34,859 bases of DNA from Anaerolineae bacterium (GTDB lineage Bacteria > Chloroflexota > Anaerolineae > 4572-78 > J111), in NCBI GenBank assembly GCA_023151115.1, contig JAKLJP010000061.1:1-34859 (forward strand). The letters run 5' to 3'. The translations under genes and the position numbers were made by a program. The notes under the pieces were generated by a model that saw nothing but the letters and a program-made list of their open reading frames with translations, had not been told where the DNA came from and did not search any database. Below, piece after piece: positions 24,369-33,581 of this stretch (the first letter of the stretch is position 1; each line of letters begins with the position of its first letter).

Positions 24369-26300
24369 ATGACCACCACCCCATCAAACGGCAGCGGCAG
24401 GATTACCCCCCGCGCCCGAGTCAATACCGCCCTCAATCACCAGCAGCCCGACCGCGCCCCGGTTGACTTTCTGGCGACCCCGGAAATCTGGGCCAGGCTG
24501 ATTGAACACCTGAAAATACCGGCCCGGCCGGCGACGGACAGCGATTTTTATGACCCCACCTGGGAAACCGTGCTGCAACACTTTGAAATTGACTGTCGGG
24601 TTATTTCGTATGACCAGTTTTACCAGCCGCCTGACTCGGTGCTGCACCCCGGCGCCAAAGTAGATTGGTGGGATGCCCTCAGCCGCTCCACCCCCAACCG
24701 CATGTGGCGGCAGCGCCTGCCCAACGGCGATTGGTACGACATCTGGGGCCACCACATTCGCATTGTCAAAAACCCCACCGGCGCCTATGAGGAATTTGCC
24801 ACCTGGCCGCTCAAAACGGCCACCTCGCTCGACGATCTAAAAAACTACGCCTGGCCCAACCCGGATTGGTGGGATTTTAGCCCGTTGCCGGCAGTCATTC
24901 AAAAACTGGATGCCCACGACCAATATCACCTGCGTTTCCGCATCGGCTCGATCTTTGAAATTGCCTGGCAACTGCGCGGCCTGCAAGAATTTCTGATGGA
25001 TTTGGTCACCACGCCCAGCATCCCGCTCTATATTATGGATCGGCTGACCGATGTGTACGTGGAAAATACCCGGCGGGTGCTGGAATTGGCCGGCGACCGA
25101 CTGGATATGGTCTACTTTTATGACGATGTGGCCACCCAGAATTCGTTGATGATTTCGCGGGATATGTGGCGCAACTATATCCGCCCGCGCCACGCCCGGC
25201 TGATCGAAGTGGCCAAAAGTTTTGGCTTGAAGGTCATGTATCACTGCGATGGAGCTATCTATCCGCTGGTGCCGGAACTGCTTGACCTGGGCGTTGACGT
25301 GCTCAACCCGGTTCAGGCTGACGCCAAGGGCATGGAGCCGCCTCGTTTGAAAGCCGAATTTGGCGACCGATTGTGCTTCCATGGTGGCATTGACATCATC
25401 AAAACTCTGCCGCGCGGCACCGTCGAAGATGTCCGCAACGAAGTCAAGGAGCGGATTCAGGTGTTGGGACAGCAGGGCGGCTATGTGTTGGCCAGCTCGC
25501 ACCACATTCAATCCGATACGCCCCTGGAAAATGTCCTGGCGATGTATGATCTGGCCCTGCGTTACGATCAGGGTCAAGCGCCCGCGCCGGTCTGGCAGGC
25601 TCAAACGCAGGTGACACAGGCGACAGCCGCGGATGAAGAACAGCGTGAGGAATTCAGCGAAGAGGCCGAAGAACTGCTGGACACTTTGTACAATGCCGTC
25701 ATTGACGGCGACCGGCCGCTGGTCAAAGAAGTCGTGCCTCAATTATTGGCAGCCAGTATGACCCCCGATGTGATTTTGTACGATGGAATGATCCCGGCCA
25801 TGCGCGAGGTCGGACGGCAGTTTGAAATCGGAAGCTGCTTTGTGCCGGAGATGCTGGTTGCGGCCAATGCCATGCAGGCGGGACTGGATATTTTGAAGCC
25901 GCTGCTGGTCAAGAGTGAAATCAAACCCATTGCCAAAGCAGCCATCGGCACCGTGCAGAGTGACATCCATGACATCGGCAAAAACATGGTTATCATGATG
26001 CTGCAAGGCGCGGGCTTTGAGGTGGTTGATCTGGGGGTCAACACCCCGCCGGAAAAATTTATCCAGGCCGTCAACGAGGGGACGCAGTTGGTGGGGATGT
26101 CGGCTTTGCTGACCACTACGATGGTCAACATTCCGATGACCATCAACCGGCTGGCCGAAGCCGGGGTGCGCGACCGGGTGAAGATTATCATTGGCGGCGC
26201 GCCGATCACCCAGGAATTTGCCGCTCATGCCGGCGCGGATGGCTTTGCCGCCGACGCCAGCCAGGCTGTCACGATTGCCAAAGCTCTGTTAGGAGTTTAG
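24369..26300 (+). CDS. UroD-type methyltransferase fused to a corrinoid-binding domain (CmuA architecture)
   Basis: The protein has 643 residues. Residues about 10-400 are a UroD/MtaA-type barrel (ITPRARVNTALNHQQPDRAPVD at the start, GGIDIIKTLPRGTVEDVRNEV late). Residues about 430-643 are a helical cap plus B12-binding Rossmann domain with DIHDIGKNM (532-540), H534 being the expected cobalt ligand, and GLSALLTTTM/GGAPIT-like loops. The same order is known in CmuA, the chloromethane:corrinoid methyltransferase. A methyl group would thus go from a substrate to bound corrinoid. The usual zinc motif HxC reads HC (292-293) followed by DG, and the later APCH-like site reads ASSHH, so zinc binding may differ. 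The next gene starts 2 bp after the stop. Confidence 0.85.
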   Translation: MTTTPSNGSGRITPRARVNTALNHQQPDRAPVDFLATPEIWARLIEHLKIPARPATDSDFYDPTWETVLQHFEIDCRVISYDQFYQPPDSVLHPGAKVDWWDALSRSTPNRMWRQRLPNGDWYDIWGHHIRIVKNPTGAYEEFATWPLKTATSLDDLKNYAWPNPDWWDFSPLPAVIQKLDAHDQYHLRFRIGSIFEIAWQLRGLQEFLMDLVTTPSIPLYIMDRLTDVYVENTRRVLELAGDRLDMVYFYDDVATQNSLMISRDMWRNYIRPRHARLIEVAKSFGLKVMYHCDGAIYPLVPELLDLGVDVLNPVQADAKGMEPPRLKAEFGDRLCFHGGIDIIKTLPRGTVEDVRNEVKERIQVLGQQGGYVLASSHHIQSDTPLENVLAMYDLALRYDQGQAPAPVWQAQTQVTQATAADEEQREEFSEEAEELLDTLYNAVIDGDRPLVKEVVPQLLAASMTPDVILYDGMIPAMREVGRQFEIGSCFVPEMLVAANAMQAGLDILKPLLVKSEIKPIAKAAIGTVQSDIHDIGKNMVIMMLQGAGFEVVDLGVNTPPEKFIQAVNEGTQLVGMSALLTTTMVNIPMTINRLAEAGVRDRVKIIIGGAPITQEFAAHAGADGFAADASQAVTIAKALLGV

Positions 26301-26302
26301 CC

Positions 26303-27385
26303 ATGCATGAACTGCCGGGGATAATCCTGGCCGAATTGGGCCGTCTGCCAACCCTGGAAACCATCACCCTCCACCCGCCGGGGCCGGAGGAAGTGTTGGT
26401 CCGCATCGCCGCCAGCGGTATCTGCCACACCGACCTGGGGTATATGCAGTACGCTCGCGCCTACCCGGTCATCCTGGGCCATGAAGGGGCCGGGATTGTG
26501 GAGGAGGTGGGGGAGCGGGTGCAGCACCTCAAACCCGGCGATAATGTGGCGATCAACTGGCAGCCCAAGTGCGGTCAATGCCGCCGCTGTCTGGCCGGGC
26601 GGCGCGACCTGTGCGAAAATATCCAGGGAACCGCCGCGCCGCGAGCCTTTTGGCAAGGGCAGCCGCTGCATGTGATGCTCAACGCCGGGACCTTTTGCCC
26701 GCGGGTGGTGGTCCCGGCCGGAGGCGCAGTGCCGATTCGAGCCGATATTCCGCTGGACAAAGCGGCCCTGTTGGGCTGCGGGGTGGCGACGGGCGTCGGG
26801 GCGGCCCTGTTCACGGCCAAAGTCCAACCCGGTGAGGATGTGGTTGTCATCGGCGCGGGTGGGGTAGGCTTGAATATTGTACAGGGAGCGCGGCTGGCGA
26901 ATGCCCGGCGGATCATCGCCGTGGATGTGACTGAGGACCGGCTGGAACTGGCCACGAAATTGGGTGCGACCGACACGGTGAACAGCAGCCAGGGCGACCC
27001 GGTGGCGCAGGTCAAAACGATCACCGGCGGGCGCGGGGTTGAGCATGTCTTTGAAGTGGTCGGACTGCCTAAATTGATGCAGCAGGGGCTTGACATGCTG
27101 GCTCGCGGCGGTGCGCTGACGCTGATCGGCGCGGCTGAACGGGAAGCGCTGCTCGCCTTCCGGCCGCGCCGTTTTATGAGCCAGCAGCAGGCTATTTTGG
27201 GCTGTATCTATGGCAATGTCCGCCCGGAGATAGATCTGCCGCTGCTGGCCGATTGGTATATGGCCGGACGGCTGCACCTGGATGAACTGCACACCCGTAC
27301 CATCGGTCTGAGCGAAGTTCCTGATCTCTTTGCCCATCCGGCCAAATATGGCGGCATTCGGACAGTGGTAAGTTTTGAGGAATAA
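26303..27385 (+). CDS. Zinc-dependent alcohol dehydrogenase, MDR family
   Basis: This is a 360-residue NAD(P) enzyme. Catalytic zinc ligands are C41 (GICHTD), H60/E61 (GHEGAG) and C159 (LLGCGVATG). The structural zinc has C90, C93, C96 and C104. The coenzyme fold shows VVVIGAGGVGLNIVQGA. It is close in plan to the class III/aryl-alcohol group, so formaldehyde, a primary alcohol or a sugar alcohol could be the substrate. It starts 2 bp after the corrinoid fusion, implying tight co-expression; oxidation of a product released on demethylation is one reading. Confidence 0.9.
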   Translation: MHELPGIILAELGRLPTLETITLHPPGPEEVLVRIAASGICHTDLGYMQYARAYPVILGHEGAGIVEEVGERVQHLKPGDNVAINWQPKCGQCRRCLAGRRDLCENIQGTAAPRAFWQGQPLHVMLNAGTFCPRVVVPAGGAVPIRADIPLDKAALLGCGVATGVGAALFTAKVQPGEDVVVIGAGGVGLNIVQGARLANARRIIAVDVTEDRLELATKLGATDTVNSSQGDPVAQVKTITGGRGVEHVFEVVGLPKLMQQGLDMLARGGALTLIGAAEREALLAFRPRRFMSQQQAILGCIYGNVRPEIDLPLLADWYMAGRLHLDELHTRTIGLSEVPDLFAHPAKYGGIRTVVSFEE

Positions 27386-27388
27386 ACC

Positions 27389-27454
27389 GACCGAGGACCA
27401 GAGATGGAAGACCAAGATTAAGAAACACCAGTCTTCGGTTCCTGGTCTCCGGTC
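27389..27454. repeat. Hairpin of gaccaggaacc words between two genes
   Basis: The left arm gaccgaggaccagagatgg and the right arm ggttcctggtctccggtc form an imperfect stem that includes gaagac/gtcttc. It lies between the dehydrogenase stop and the creatininase-family start, within the right arm. Confidence 0.65.
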
Positions 27455-27478
27455 AATCATTTGATTTGCGAGGTAGCA

Positions 27479-28348
27479 ATGGCCCTTTACCGCCTGGAAG
27501 AGCTTTTCCCCGACCAATTGCAGGCTCGACTCGAAGCCTGCCCGATGTTGATTTTGCCTATGGGTACCATTGAATGGCACAGCTACCACTTGCCCCTCGG
27601 CCTGGATGTCTTGGTGGCCCAAGCGATTGGGGAAGCGGTGTCCCGGCCAAGCGAAGCGGTCCTCGCCCCGGTATCGTATTGGGCCGTCGGCGGTGTCCCC
27701 TACCCTTTCACGCTTAATTTAGCCATTGAGCAGATCGAGCCGCTGCTTATCGCCAGCTTTGAGCAGTTTGGCGCGATGGGATTTCGGGTTATCGTGGCCT
27801 TTACCGGTCACTTTGGCCTGGACCACACCCTCACCCTGAAGCGGGCCGCTCTGACCGTCATGCAGCGCTCGCCGGTGACAATTCTGCCGCTGACCGAATA
27901 TGACCTGGTGACGGATATTTATCAAGGCGACCACGCCGGCATCGGTGAAACCTCCCTGCTGTGGTCGCTGTGGCCTGATCTGATCCGGCTGGATCATGTT
28001 CCCGCCCATCAACCGCTGGATGGAGTCATTGGGGCTGATCCGCGCGGTAAAGCCAGCGCCGAAAAAGGCCGTGAACTCCTGCAGACCATCGCCACCCGAA
28101 CAAGCGAAGTGGCGCTAAGATTACTCCGGCAGACCTCGCCGCTCCAACGCAGTGATTTTATCGAAGCCGTCCGGGCGGGTGTTGCTGTGCTGGCCAAAAC
28201 CAGCCAGCAACGCCAGATTTTACCTAAAAAAGAAGTGCCTTCCATTACTACTCCGGCATACCTGGCCTACTGCCAGGCCCTTTACAGCGGCGAGTATCGG
28301 GCAGCAAAAGCCCATGCCGAACGCAAACTGGCTAACTTATCCGAATAA
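27479..28348 (+). CDS. Creatininase-family amidohydrolase
   Basis: The protein has 289 residues from ATG 27479 (GAGGT 5 bases upstream). The metal motif GTIEWHSYHLPLGLD gives E32, H34 and D43, spaced as E34, H36 and D45 in creatininase. A later TGHFGLDH replaces the common NGHGGN or NGHYEN, and GDHAGIGETS keeps the Glu of the HAxxxET motif. Family members hydrolyse cyclic amides or small formamides, or trim cofactors. The missing canonical third loop makes the substrate open. It is the last gene of the right arm. Confidence 0.85.
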   Translation: MALYRLEELFPDQLQARLEACPMLILPMGTIEWHSYHLPLGLDVLVAQAIGEAVSRPSEAVLAPVSYWAVGGVPYPFTLNLAIEQIEPLLIASFEQFGAMGFRVIVAFTGHFGLDHTLTLKRAALTVMQRSPVTILPLTEYDLVTDIYQGDHAGIGETSLLWSLWPDLIRLDHVPAHQPLDGVIGADPRGKASAEKGRELLQTIATRTSEVALRLLRQTSPLQRSDFIEAVRAGVAVLAKTSQQRQILPKKEVPSITTPAYLAYCQALYSGEYRAAKAHAERKLANLSE

Positions 28349-28431
28349 ATCTAAACCGGGGTGTCTTGATCTTCGACCTATCCATCAATACTGCCTTGAA
28401 ATTTTTGAGGGAGTAATCCACTCATTCACTA

Positions 28432-28460
28432 TTGACAGCGCATCGTTATCTCACTAAGAT
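28432..28460 (+). promoter_or_regulatory. Predicted sigma-70 promoter of the sulfurylase/APS kinase gene
   Basis: TTGACA (28432-28437) and TAAGAT (28455-28460) are 17 bp apart, and the start codon follows 38 bp later with aaggag. The 150-bp gap before it holds nothing else I can identify. Confidence 0.6.
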
Positions 28461-28468
28461 GGCAATAG

Positions 28469-30250
<1,782 letters not shown>

Positions 30251-30264
30251 TAGAGCTATTCTTT

Positions 30265-30320
30265 ACCACAGAGGCGCGGAGGCGCAGAGAAAACCCTCCG
30301 TGTCTCTGCGTCTCTGTGGT
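30265..30320. terminator. Hairpin between convergent genes, probable two-way terminator
   Basis: The left arm accacagaggcgcggagg and the right arm tctctgcgtctctgtggt form a long imperfect stem. It lies between the stop of the sulfurylase gene (plus) and the stop of the DUF971 gene (minus), as expected for shared termination. No clear U-run follows on either side. Confidence 0.6.
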
Positions 30321-30337
30321 GAAATATTTCTGTTGAG

Positions 30338-30670
30338 TTAAGGGTTTTTCTGGCGAAGGAACTCAAACGAGTAGAGGCCGACATTGTGTCCATCGGCCCA
30401 GAAGAACTGCAAGGCGTAGTTGCCGACCATTTCCACCGGGCGCTCTGCCCGCAGTTCAGCCGTGGTAACAAGTTGATCCGGTTTTAGCACCCGCAGCGGG
30501 TCTTGATTGCGCCGCTGAGCGTTGCAGGTAGCGCAAGGACAAATTTTGCGTAGGTAATCCAGGGGATAAACACTGCGATAACCATCCGCCCAGGTAATCC
30601 GTACCTCGCGCCCCTTCATATCAACTTCAATGTTGCGGGCGGTTTTTTGTTCAAGAGTTAGTTCAGCCAT
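30338..30670 (-). CDS. DUF971 protein (gamma-butyrobetaine hydroxylase-like N-terminal domain)
   Basis: This is a 110-residue single-domain protein: REVRITWADGYRSVYPLDYLRKICPCATC, then ELRAERPVEMVGNYALQFFWADGHNVGLYSFEFLR. It matches the small DUF971 domain, which occurs alone near iron-sulfur assembly genes or fused to dioxygenases. The CPCATC cysteines are typical. The start is set at ATG 30670, because GGAG lies 6 bases before it; an ATG 6 bases earlier touches that site. Its function is unknown. The gene is convergent with the sulfurylase gene. Confidence 0.88.
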   Translation of the reverse strand: MAELTLEQKTARNIEVDMKGREVRITWADGYRSVYPLDYLRKICPCATCNAQRRNQDPLRVLKPDQLVTTAELRAERPVEMVGNYALQFFWADGHNVGLYSFEFLRQKNP

Positions 30671-30678
30671 TGTCATCT

Positions 30679-30704
30679 CCTAACCTGGACGAGCCAGAAC
30701 CAAA
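30679..30704. repeat. 26-bp direct repeat, copy 1
   Basis: The words cctaacctggac and agccaga, ending ccaaa, match the second copy at 34643-34668 at 24 of 26 positions. Both copies are followed by a run containing tcgcca and caaa words of the cacgaat/gacgcaaag type. Confidence 0.6.
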
Positions 30705-30771
30705 TAGGATTTTTCGCCACAAATTACACGAATTTTCACAAAAAATTTGGTTACGCACCACGCTTCACATC

Positions 30772-31737
30772 TCACGCCACCTTCGGGTCATTCCCCAAAA
30801 TCCCCTCAATCCGAGCCAAAACCTCCGGCGTCAATTTGGCTTTGATCTCCGCCGCCTTGAGATTTTCGTGGACCTGGCTTACCCGGCTGGCCCCGGTGAT
30901 GACGCTACTGATCTCCGGCAGGCGTAACAGCCAGGCCAGGGCCAGTTGAGCCATACTGGCCCCCACTTCGCGGGCTACTTCAGTCAACTGCCGTACTTTA
31001 AAGATCCTTTCCTGAGTGACGCCCTGCCGCAGCCAGGCATAATCCGGGTCGGCCATACGGCTGTCGGCAGGAATACCCTCGTTATATTTGCCGGTCAGGA
31101 TGCCGCTGGCCAGCGGACTCCAAACCACCAAGCCGACGCCGTGCCGCTGGGCCGCCTCAAGCAGTTCCGTCTCGACAATATCGCGGGTGAACATATTGTA
31201 ATGCGGCTGCTCGACCGCCGGTGGATAGAGTCCCCCCTGCCGGGCCAAGCCCACCGCCGCAGTAATCTGGCTGCCGCGCCACTCACTGGTGCCCCAATAG
31301 AGCACTTTACCCTGATGCACCAGGTCATCCATCGCCCGGATCACTTCCTCCAGCGGCGTTTCAGGGTCATACCGGTGGCAGAAGTACAGATCGAGATACT
31401 CTACCCGCAGCCGCTTGAGCGAGGCGTGACACGATTCCATGATGTGCTTGCGTGACAGGCCGCGATCATTGGGACCGGGGCCGGTTGGCCAGAAAACCTT
31501 GCTCGAAATAACCAGGTCAGTTCGCTTGAGGTCTTTGATGACCTCGCCCATCACAATTTCAGCGTTGCCGTTGGCGTACACGTCAGCATTATCAAAAAAA
31601 TTTACCCCGGCCTCGTAGGCCGCCAACATACATTTACGCGCCTCTTTCTCCCCCACCTGCCCGCCGTAGGTAACCCACGCCCCCAGCGAAAACTCACTTA
31701 CTTTCAAACCATGTTGGCCTAACCGCCGGTACTCCAT
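30772..31737 (-). CDS. Aldo/keto reductase, Kv-beta-like
   Basis: This 321-residue NADPH-dependent reductase has the tetrad: Asp in FDNADVYANG, Tyr in the same motif, Lys in VISSKVFWPTG and His in YFCHRYDPETP. Family motifs YWGTSEW, EQPHYNMF, VVWSPLASGILTGKY and VITGASRVSQVHENL follow. It belongs to the voltage-gated potassium channel beta/YghZ group that reduces aldehydes such as methylglyoxal. ATG 31737 is preferred over a TTG one codon earlier. It is transcribed on its own, towards the DUF971 gene. Confidence 0.92.
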   Translation of the reverse strand: MEYRRLGQHGLKVSEFSLGAWVTYGGQVGEKEARKCMLAAYEAGVNFFDNADVYANGNAEIVMGEVIKDLKRTDLVISSKVFWPTGPGPNDRGLSRKHIMESCHASLKRLRVEYLDLYFCHRYDPETPLEEVIRAMDDLVHQGKVLYWGTSEWRGSQITAAVGLARQGGLYPPAVEQPHYNMFTRDIVETELLEAAQRHGVGLVVWSPLASGILTGKYNEGIPADSRMADPDYAWLRQGVTQERIFKVRQLTEVAREVGASMAQLALAWLLRLPEISSVITGASRVSQVHENLKAAEIKAKLTPEVLARIEGILGNDPKVA

Positions 31738-31849
31738 CAAACATTGTTCCTTTCAAGAGAATTTATTGGCCGAAATTATACCGAAACTGCGGCTTACCCG
31801 TCAATTATTTGCCGCTCCGTGCTCACAATTTTTCCCAAAAAGTTGGGAT

Positions 31850-32010
31850 TATTGCCTCGACCCGCCGATTCCGGCGCGACTATCCCGGAAATTACGATCA
31901 AAGCCGCCGATTTCTCTTTGAGGCCCCGGCGTAGGTCGAGGCCGGGTTGGTCAAGATCAATTTTGTCAATAACGGCCAGGAGACGCATCACGCTCAACCG
32001 GTCCGGATCA
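31850..32010 (+). pseudogene. Cupredoxin-like protein fragment, frameshifted
   Basis: One frame reads PEITIKAADFS and the next, after loss of one T near 31917, reads FEAPA, then a TAG in place of a probable CAG, then VEAGLVKINFVNNGQETHHAQ and PVR. This order (EITI..DFSFEAP, GLVKI.F.NNGQE.HHAQ) is typical of secreted cupredoxin-like domains. The C-terminal copper loop is not visible. The flanks have no intact signal peptide. It is a decayed gene on the evidence of two separate lesions. Confidence 0.55.
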
Positions 32011-32053
32011 ACAAGGAAAGGATCGCCGTAGCTGCCGCCCAAGCTGTTCCTGA

Positions 32054-32218
32054 ACTCACTCGAAGTACGCCAATTTCCGGCTCATTACCCTCAACCAACG
32101 CAACTCCAAATTCAACCGCCTTGGCTTTACAACTACAGTGGATAGTTTTGTCCCCGACTCGTCACATCACATTTTTTACCAACAATCCTTGCGCTTTGTC
32201 TGGCTTGAATTACAATAA
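32054..32218 (+). pseudogene. Unrecognised coding-like fragment
   Basis: A 54-codon open frame with strongly C/G-biased third positions in its first half, containing KYANFRLITLNQRNSKFNRLG, ends at TAA 32216. It has no start codon and follows a stop. I do not recognise the family; it may be the 3' end of a lost gene. Chance cannot be excluded. Confidence 0.3.
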
Positions 32219-32238
32219 CCCCCACTTCTACGGCCACT

Positions 32239-32264
32239 ACGGGGCGATGCCGGCATCGCCCCGT
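32239..32264. terminator. Perfect 26-bp palindrome
   Basis: The left half acggggcgatgcc is an exact inverted copy of the right half ggcatcgccccgt. It lies about 115 bp before lysW and ten bases before its predicted -35 box. A terminator for whatever stood upstream is the simplest reading, though only aaataatgttt follows. Confidence 0.5.
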
Positions 32265-32273
32265 AAATAATGT

Positions 32274-32302
32274 TTCGCAATATCATTGAAATGTGGTATG
32301 AT
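32274..32302 (+). promoter_or_regulatory. Possible promoter of the lys genes
   Basis: TTCGCA (32274-32279) and TATGAT (32297-32302) are 17 bp apart, with the lysW start 77 bp downstream. The -35 box is weak. Confidence 0.4.
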
Positions 32303-32379
32303 CTGTCACTGCCTGGCGCTGCTGCTAACGGTAAGACTTGCTGTGCCAAATACTTGATTAGTCAAAAAGGAATTTTATC

Positions 32380-32553
32380 ATGAACAAAAGTGCTGAATGT
32401 CCCGAATGTGCTGCCGAGGTGAGCCTGCCCGACGACGTAATGGAAGGCGAGATTATCCAGTGCCCCGACTGCGGCGCGGAGTTGGAAGTTGTCAACTTGG
32501 ACCCGCCCACCCTGGAACTGGCCCCGGAAGAGGAGGAGGACTGGGGAGAATAA
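32380..32553 (+). CDS. lysW: LysW amino-group carrier protein
   Basis: The protein has 57 residues: two zinc-type cysteine pairs ([18 protein letters not shown]), an acidic middle and the hallmark C-terminal EDWGE. The gamma-carboxyl of its last Glu is joined to the amino group of aminoadipate or glutamate, shielding it during lysine (or arginine) synthesis. AAGGA precedes the ATG by 8 bases. lysX and lysY follow on the same strand, which confirms the call. It is short enough to be missed by gene callers. Confidence 0.95.
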   Translation: MNKSAECPECAAEVSLPDDVMEGEIIQCPDCGAELEVVNLDPPTLELAPEEEEDWGE

Positions 32554-32562
32554 GACAGGATA

Positions 32563-32626
32563 GCAGGGTAGCAAAGTAGCAAGATTATAATCTTTGCAAT
32601 CTGCTACCCTGCTGCTTTGCTACCCT
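32563..32626. repeat. Hairpin of gtagca words between lysW and lysX
   Basis: The left arm gcagggtagcaaagtagca and the right arm tgctaccctgctgctttgc are imperfect inverted copies, with a perfect central palindrome aagattataatctt. It may reduce read-through so that LysW is made in excess over LysX, as a carrier protein would need; that role is inference. Confidence 0.7.
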
Positions 32627-32644
32627 CAAACTTGAGACCTGACT

Positions 32645-33496
32645 ATGAAAATCGCTATTCTCCTTTCTCGCGTCCGCGTTGAAGAAAAATTGCTCTTGCA
32701 AGCTTTCGAGCAGGCCGGCTTGCAGCCGGAAGTCATTGACGACCGGCAAGTTATTTTTGACCTGCACCACAACAATTGGCGTCACTACGATGTCGTCGTC
32801 GAGCGTTGTGTGACCCAATCACGGGCCTTGTATGCCCTGCGGATTTTGAATGATTGGGGCGTGCGCACCGTCAATACCCACCGGGTTGTCCAGCTTTGCG
32901 GCGACAAGCTGGAAACTTCGTCGGCCCTGGTGCGCGATGGCGTCCCCTCGCCTCGCATCAAAGTTGCCTTTGATGCTGAGTCGGCCCTGGCTGCTATCGA
33001 GGAGATGGGCTATCCGGTTATTCTAAAACCGGTCGTCGGCTCCTGGGGCCGGCTGCTTTCCAAAGTTAATGATCGCGAAGCGGCGGAGGCTATTTTGGAG
33101 CACAAAGAAGTGCTGGGCAGCTACCAACATTCCATTTTTTACATCCAGGAATACATTGACAAGCCGGCCCGCGATATTCGCAGCTTTGTGGTGGGCGATG
33201 AGAACATCGCCGCTATCTATCGCTACAGCGAACATTGGATTACCAACACCGCTCGCGGCGGCCGGGCCGAAAACTGCCCGGTCACTCCCCAGATTGCCGA
33301 GTTATCCCTGGCCGCGGCCAGAGCCGTCGGTGGCGGGGTGGTGGCGGTGGATTTGCTGGAAACGCAGGATGGGCGGTTTCTGGTCAACGAAGTCAACCAC
33401 ACTATGGAGTTTCGCAACAGCATTGACACCACCGGAGTCAACATCCCGGCGGTGGTGGTAGATTACGTGGTCAAGGTGGGCCGGGGAGAAATCTGA
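32645..33496 (+). CDS. lysX: LysX: ATP-grasp ligase joining aminoadipate (or glutamate) to LysW
   Basis: This is a 283-residue RimK-type ATP-grasp protein: N-terminal domain with [38 protein letters not shown], nucleotide lysine in [31 protein letters not shown], and Mg-site [13 protein letters not shown]. LysX links 2-aminoadipate through its amino group to the terminal Glu of LysW, using ATP. Length and motifs are normal. It starts 91 bp after lysW, past a hairpin. Whether it also takes glutamate (ArgX role) cannot be settled from sequence. Confidence 0.93.
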   Translation: MKIAILLSRVRVEEKLLLQAFEQAGLQPEVIDDRQVIFDLHHNNWRHYDVVVERCVTQSRALYALRILNDWGVRTVNTHRVVQLCGDKLETSSALVRDGVPSPRIKVAFDAESALAAIEEMGYPVILKPVVGSWGRLLSKVNDREAAEAILEHKEVLGSYQHSIFYIQEYIDKPARDIRSFVVGDENIAAIYRYSEHWITNTARGGRAENCPVTPQIAELSLAAARAVGGGVVAVDLLETQDGRFLVNEVNHTMEFRNSIDTTGVNIPAVVVDYVVKVGRGEI

Positions 33497-33505
33497 TGGA
33501 GGGGT

Positions 33506-33552
33506 GGAAGGCTGGAAGACTGGTTAGAAAGACACCAACCTTCCAGCCTTCC
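33506..33552. repeat. Hairpin of ggaaggctgg words between lysX and lysY
   Basis: The left arm ggaaggctggaagactggtt and the right arm aaccttccagccttcc pair across an 11-base loop. It fills most of the gap between the two genes. Confidence 0.65.
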
Positions 33553-33581
33553 AAATCTTCCAAAAAGTATAGAGTAAACTT

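Noticed and set aside
24369..26300. A plain uroporphyrinogen decarboxylase of haem synthesis
   Set aside because: The fused B12-binding domain and the neighbours fit a corrinoid methyltransferase, not haem synthesis.
26297..27622. A 441-codon open frame on the minus strand, opposite the alcohol dehydrogenase
   Set aside because: It is a mirror of the dehydrogenase caused by GC-biased codons; the plus-strand product has all zinc ligands and the reverse product has no domain.
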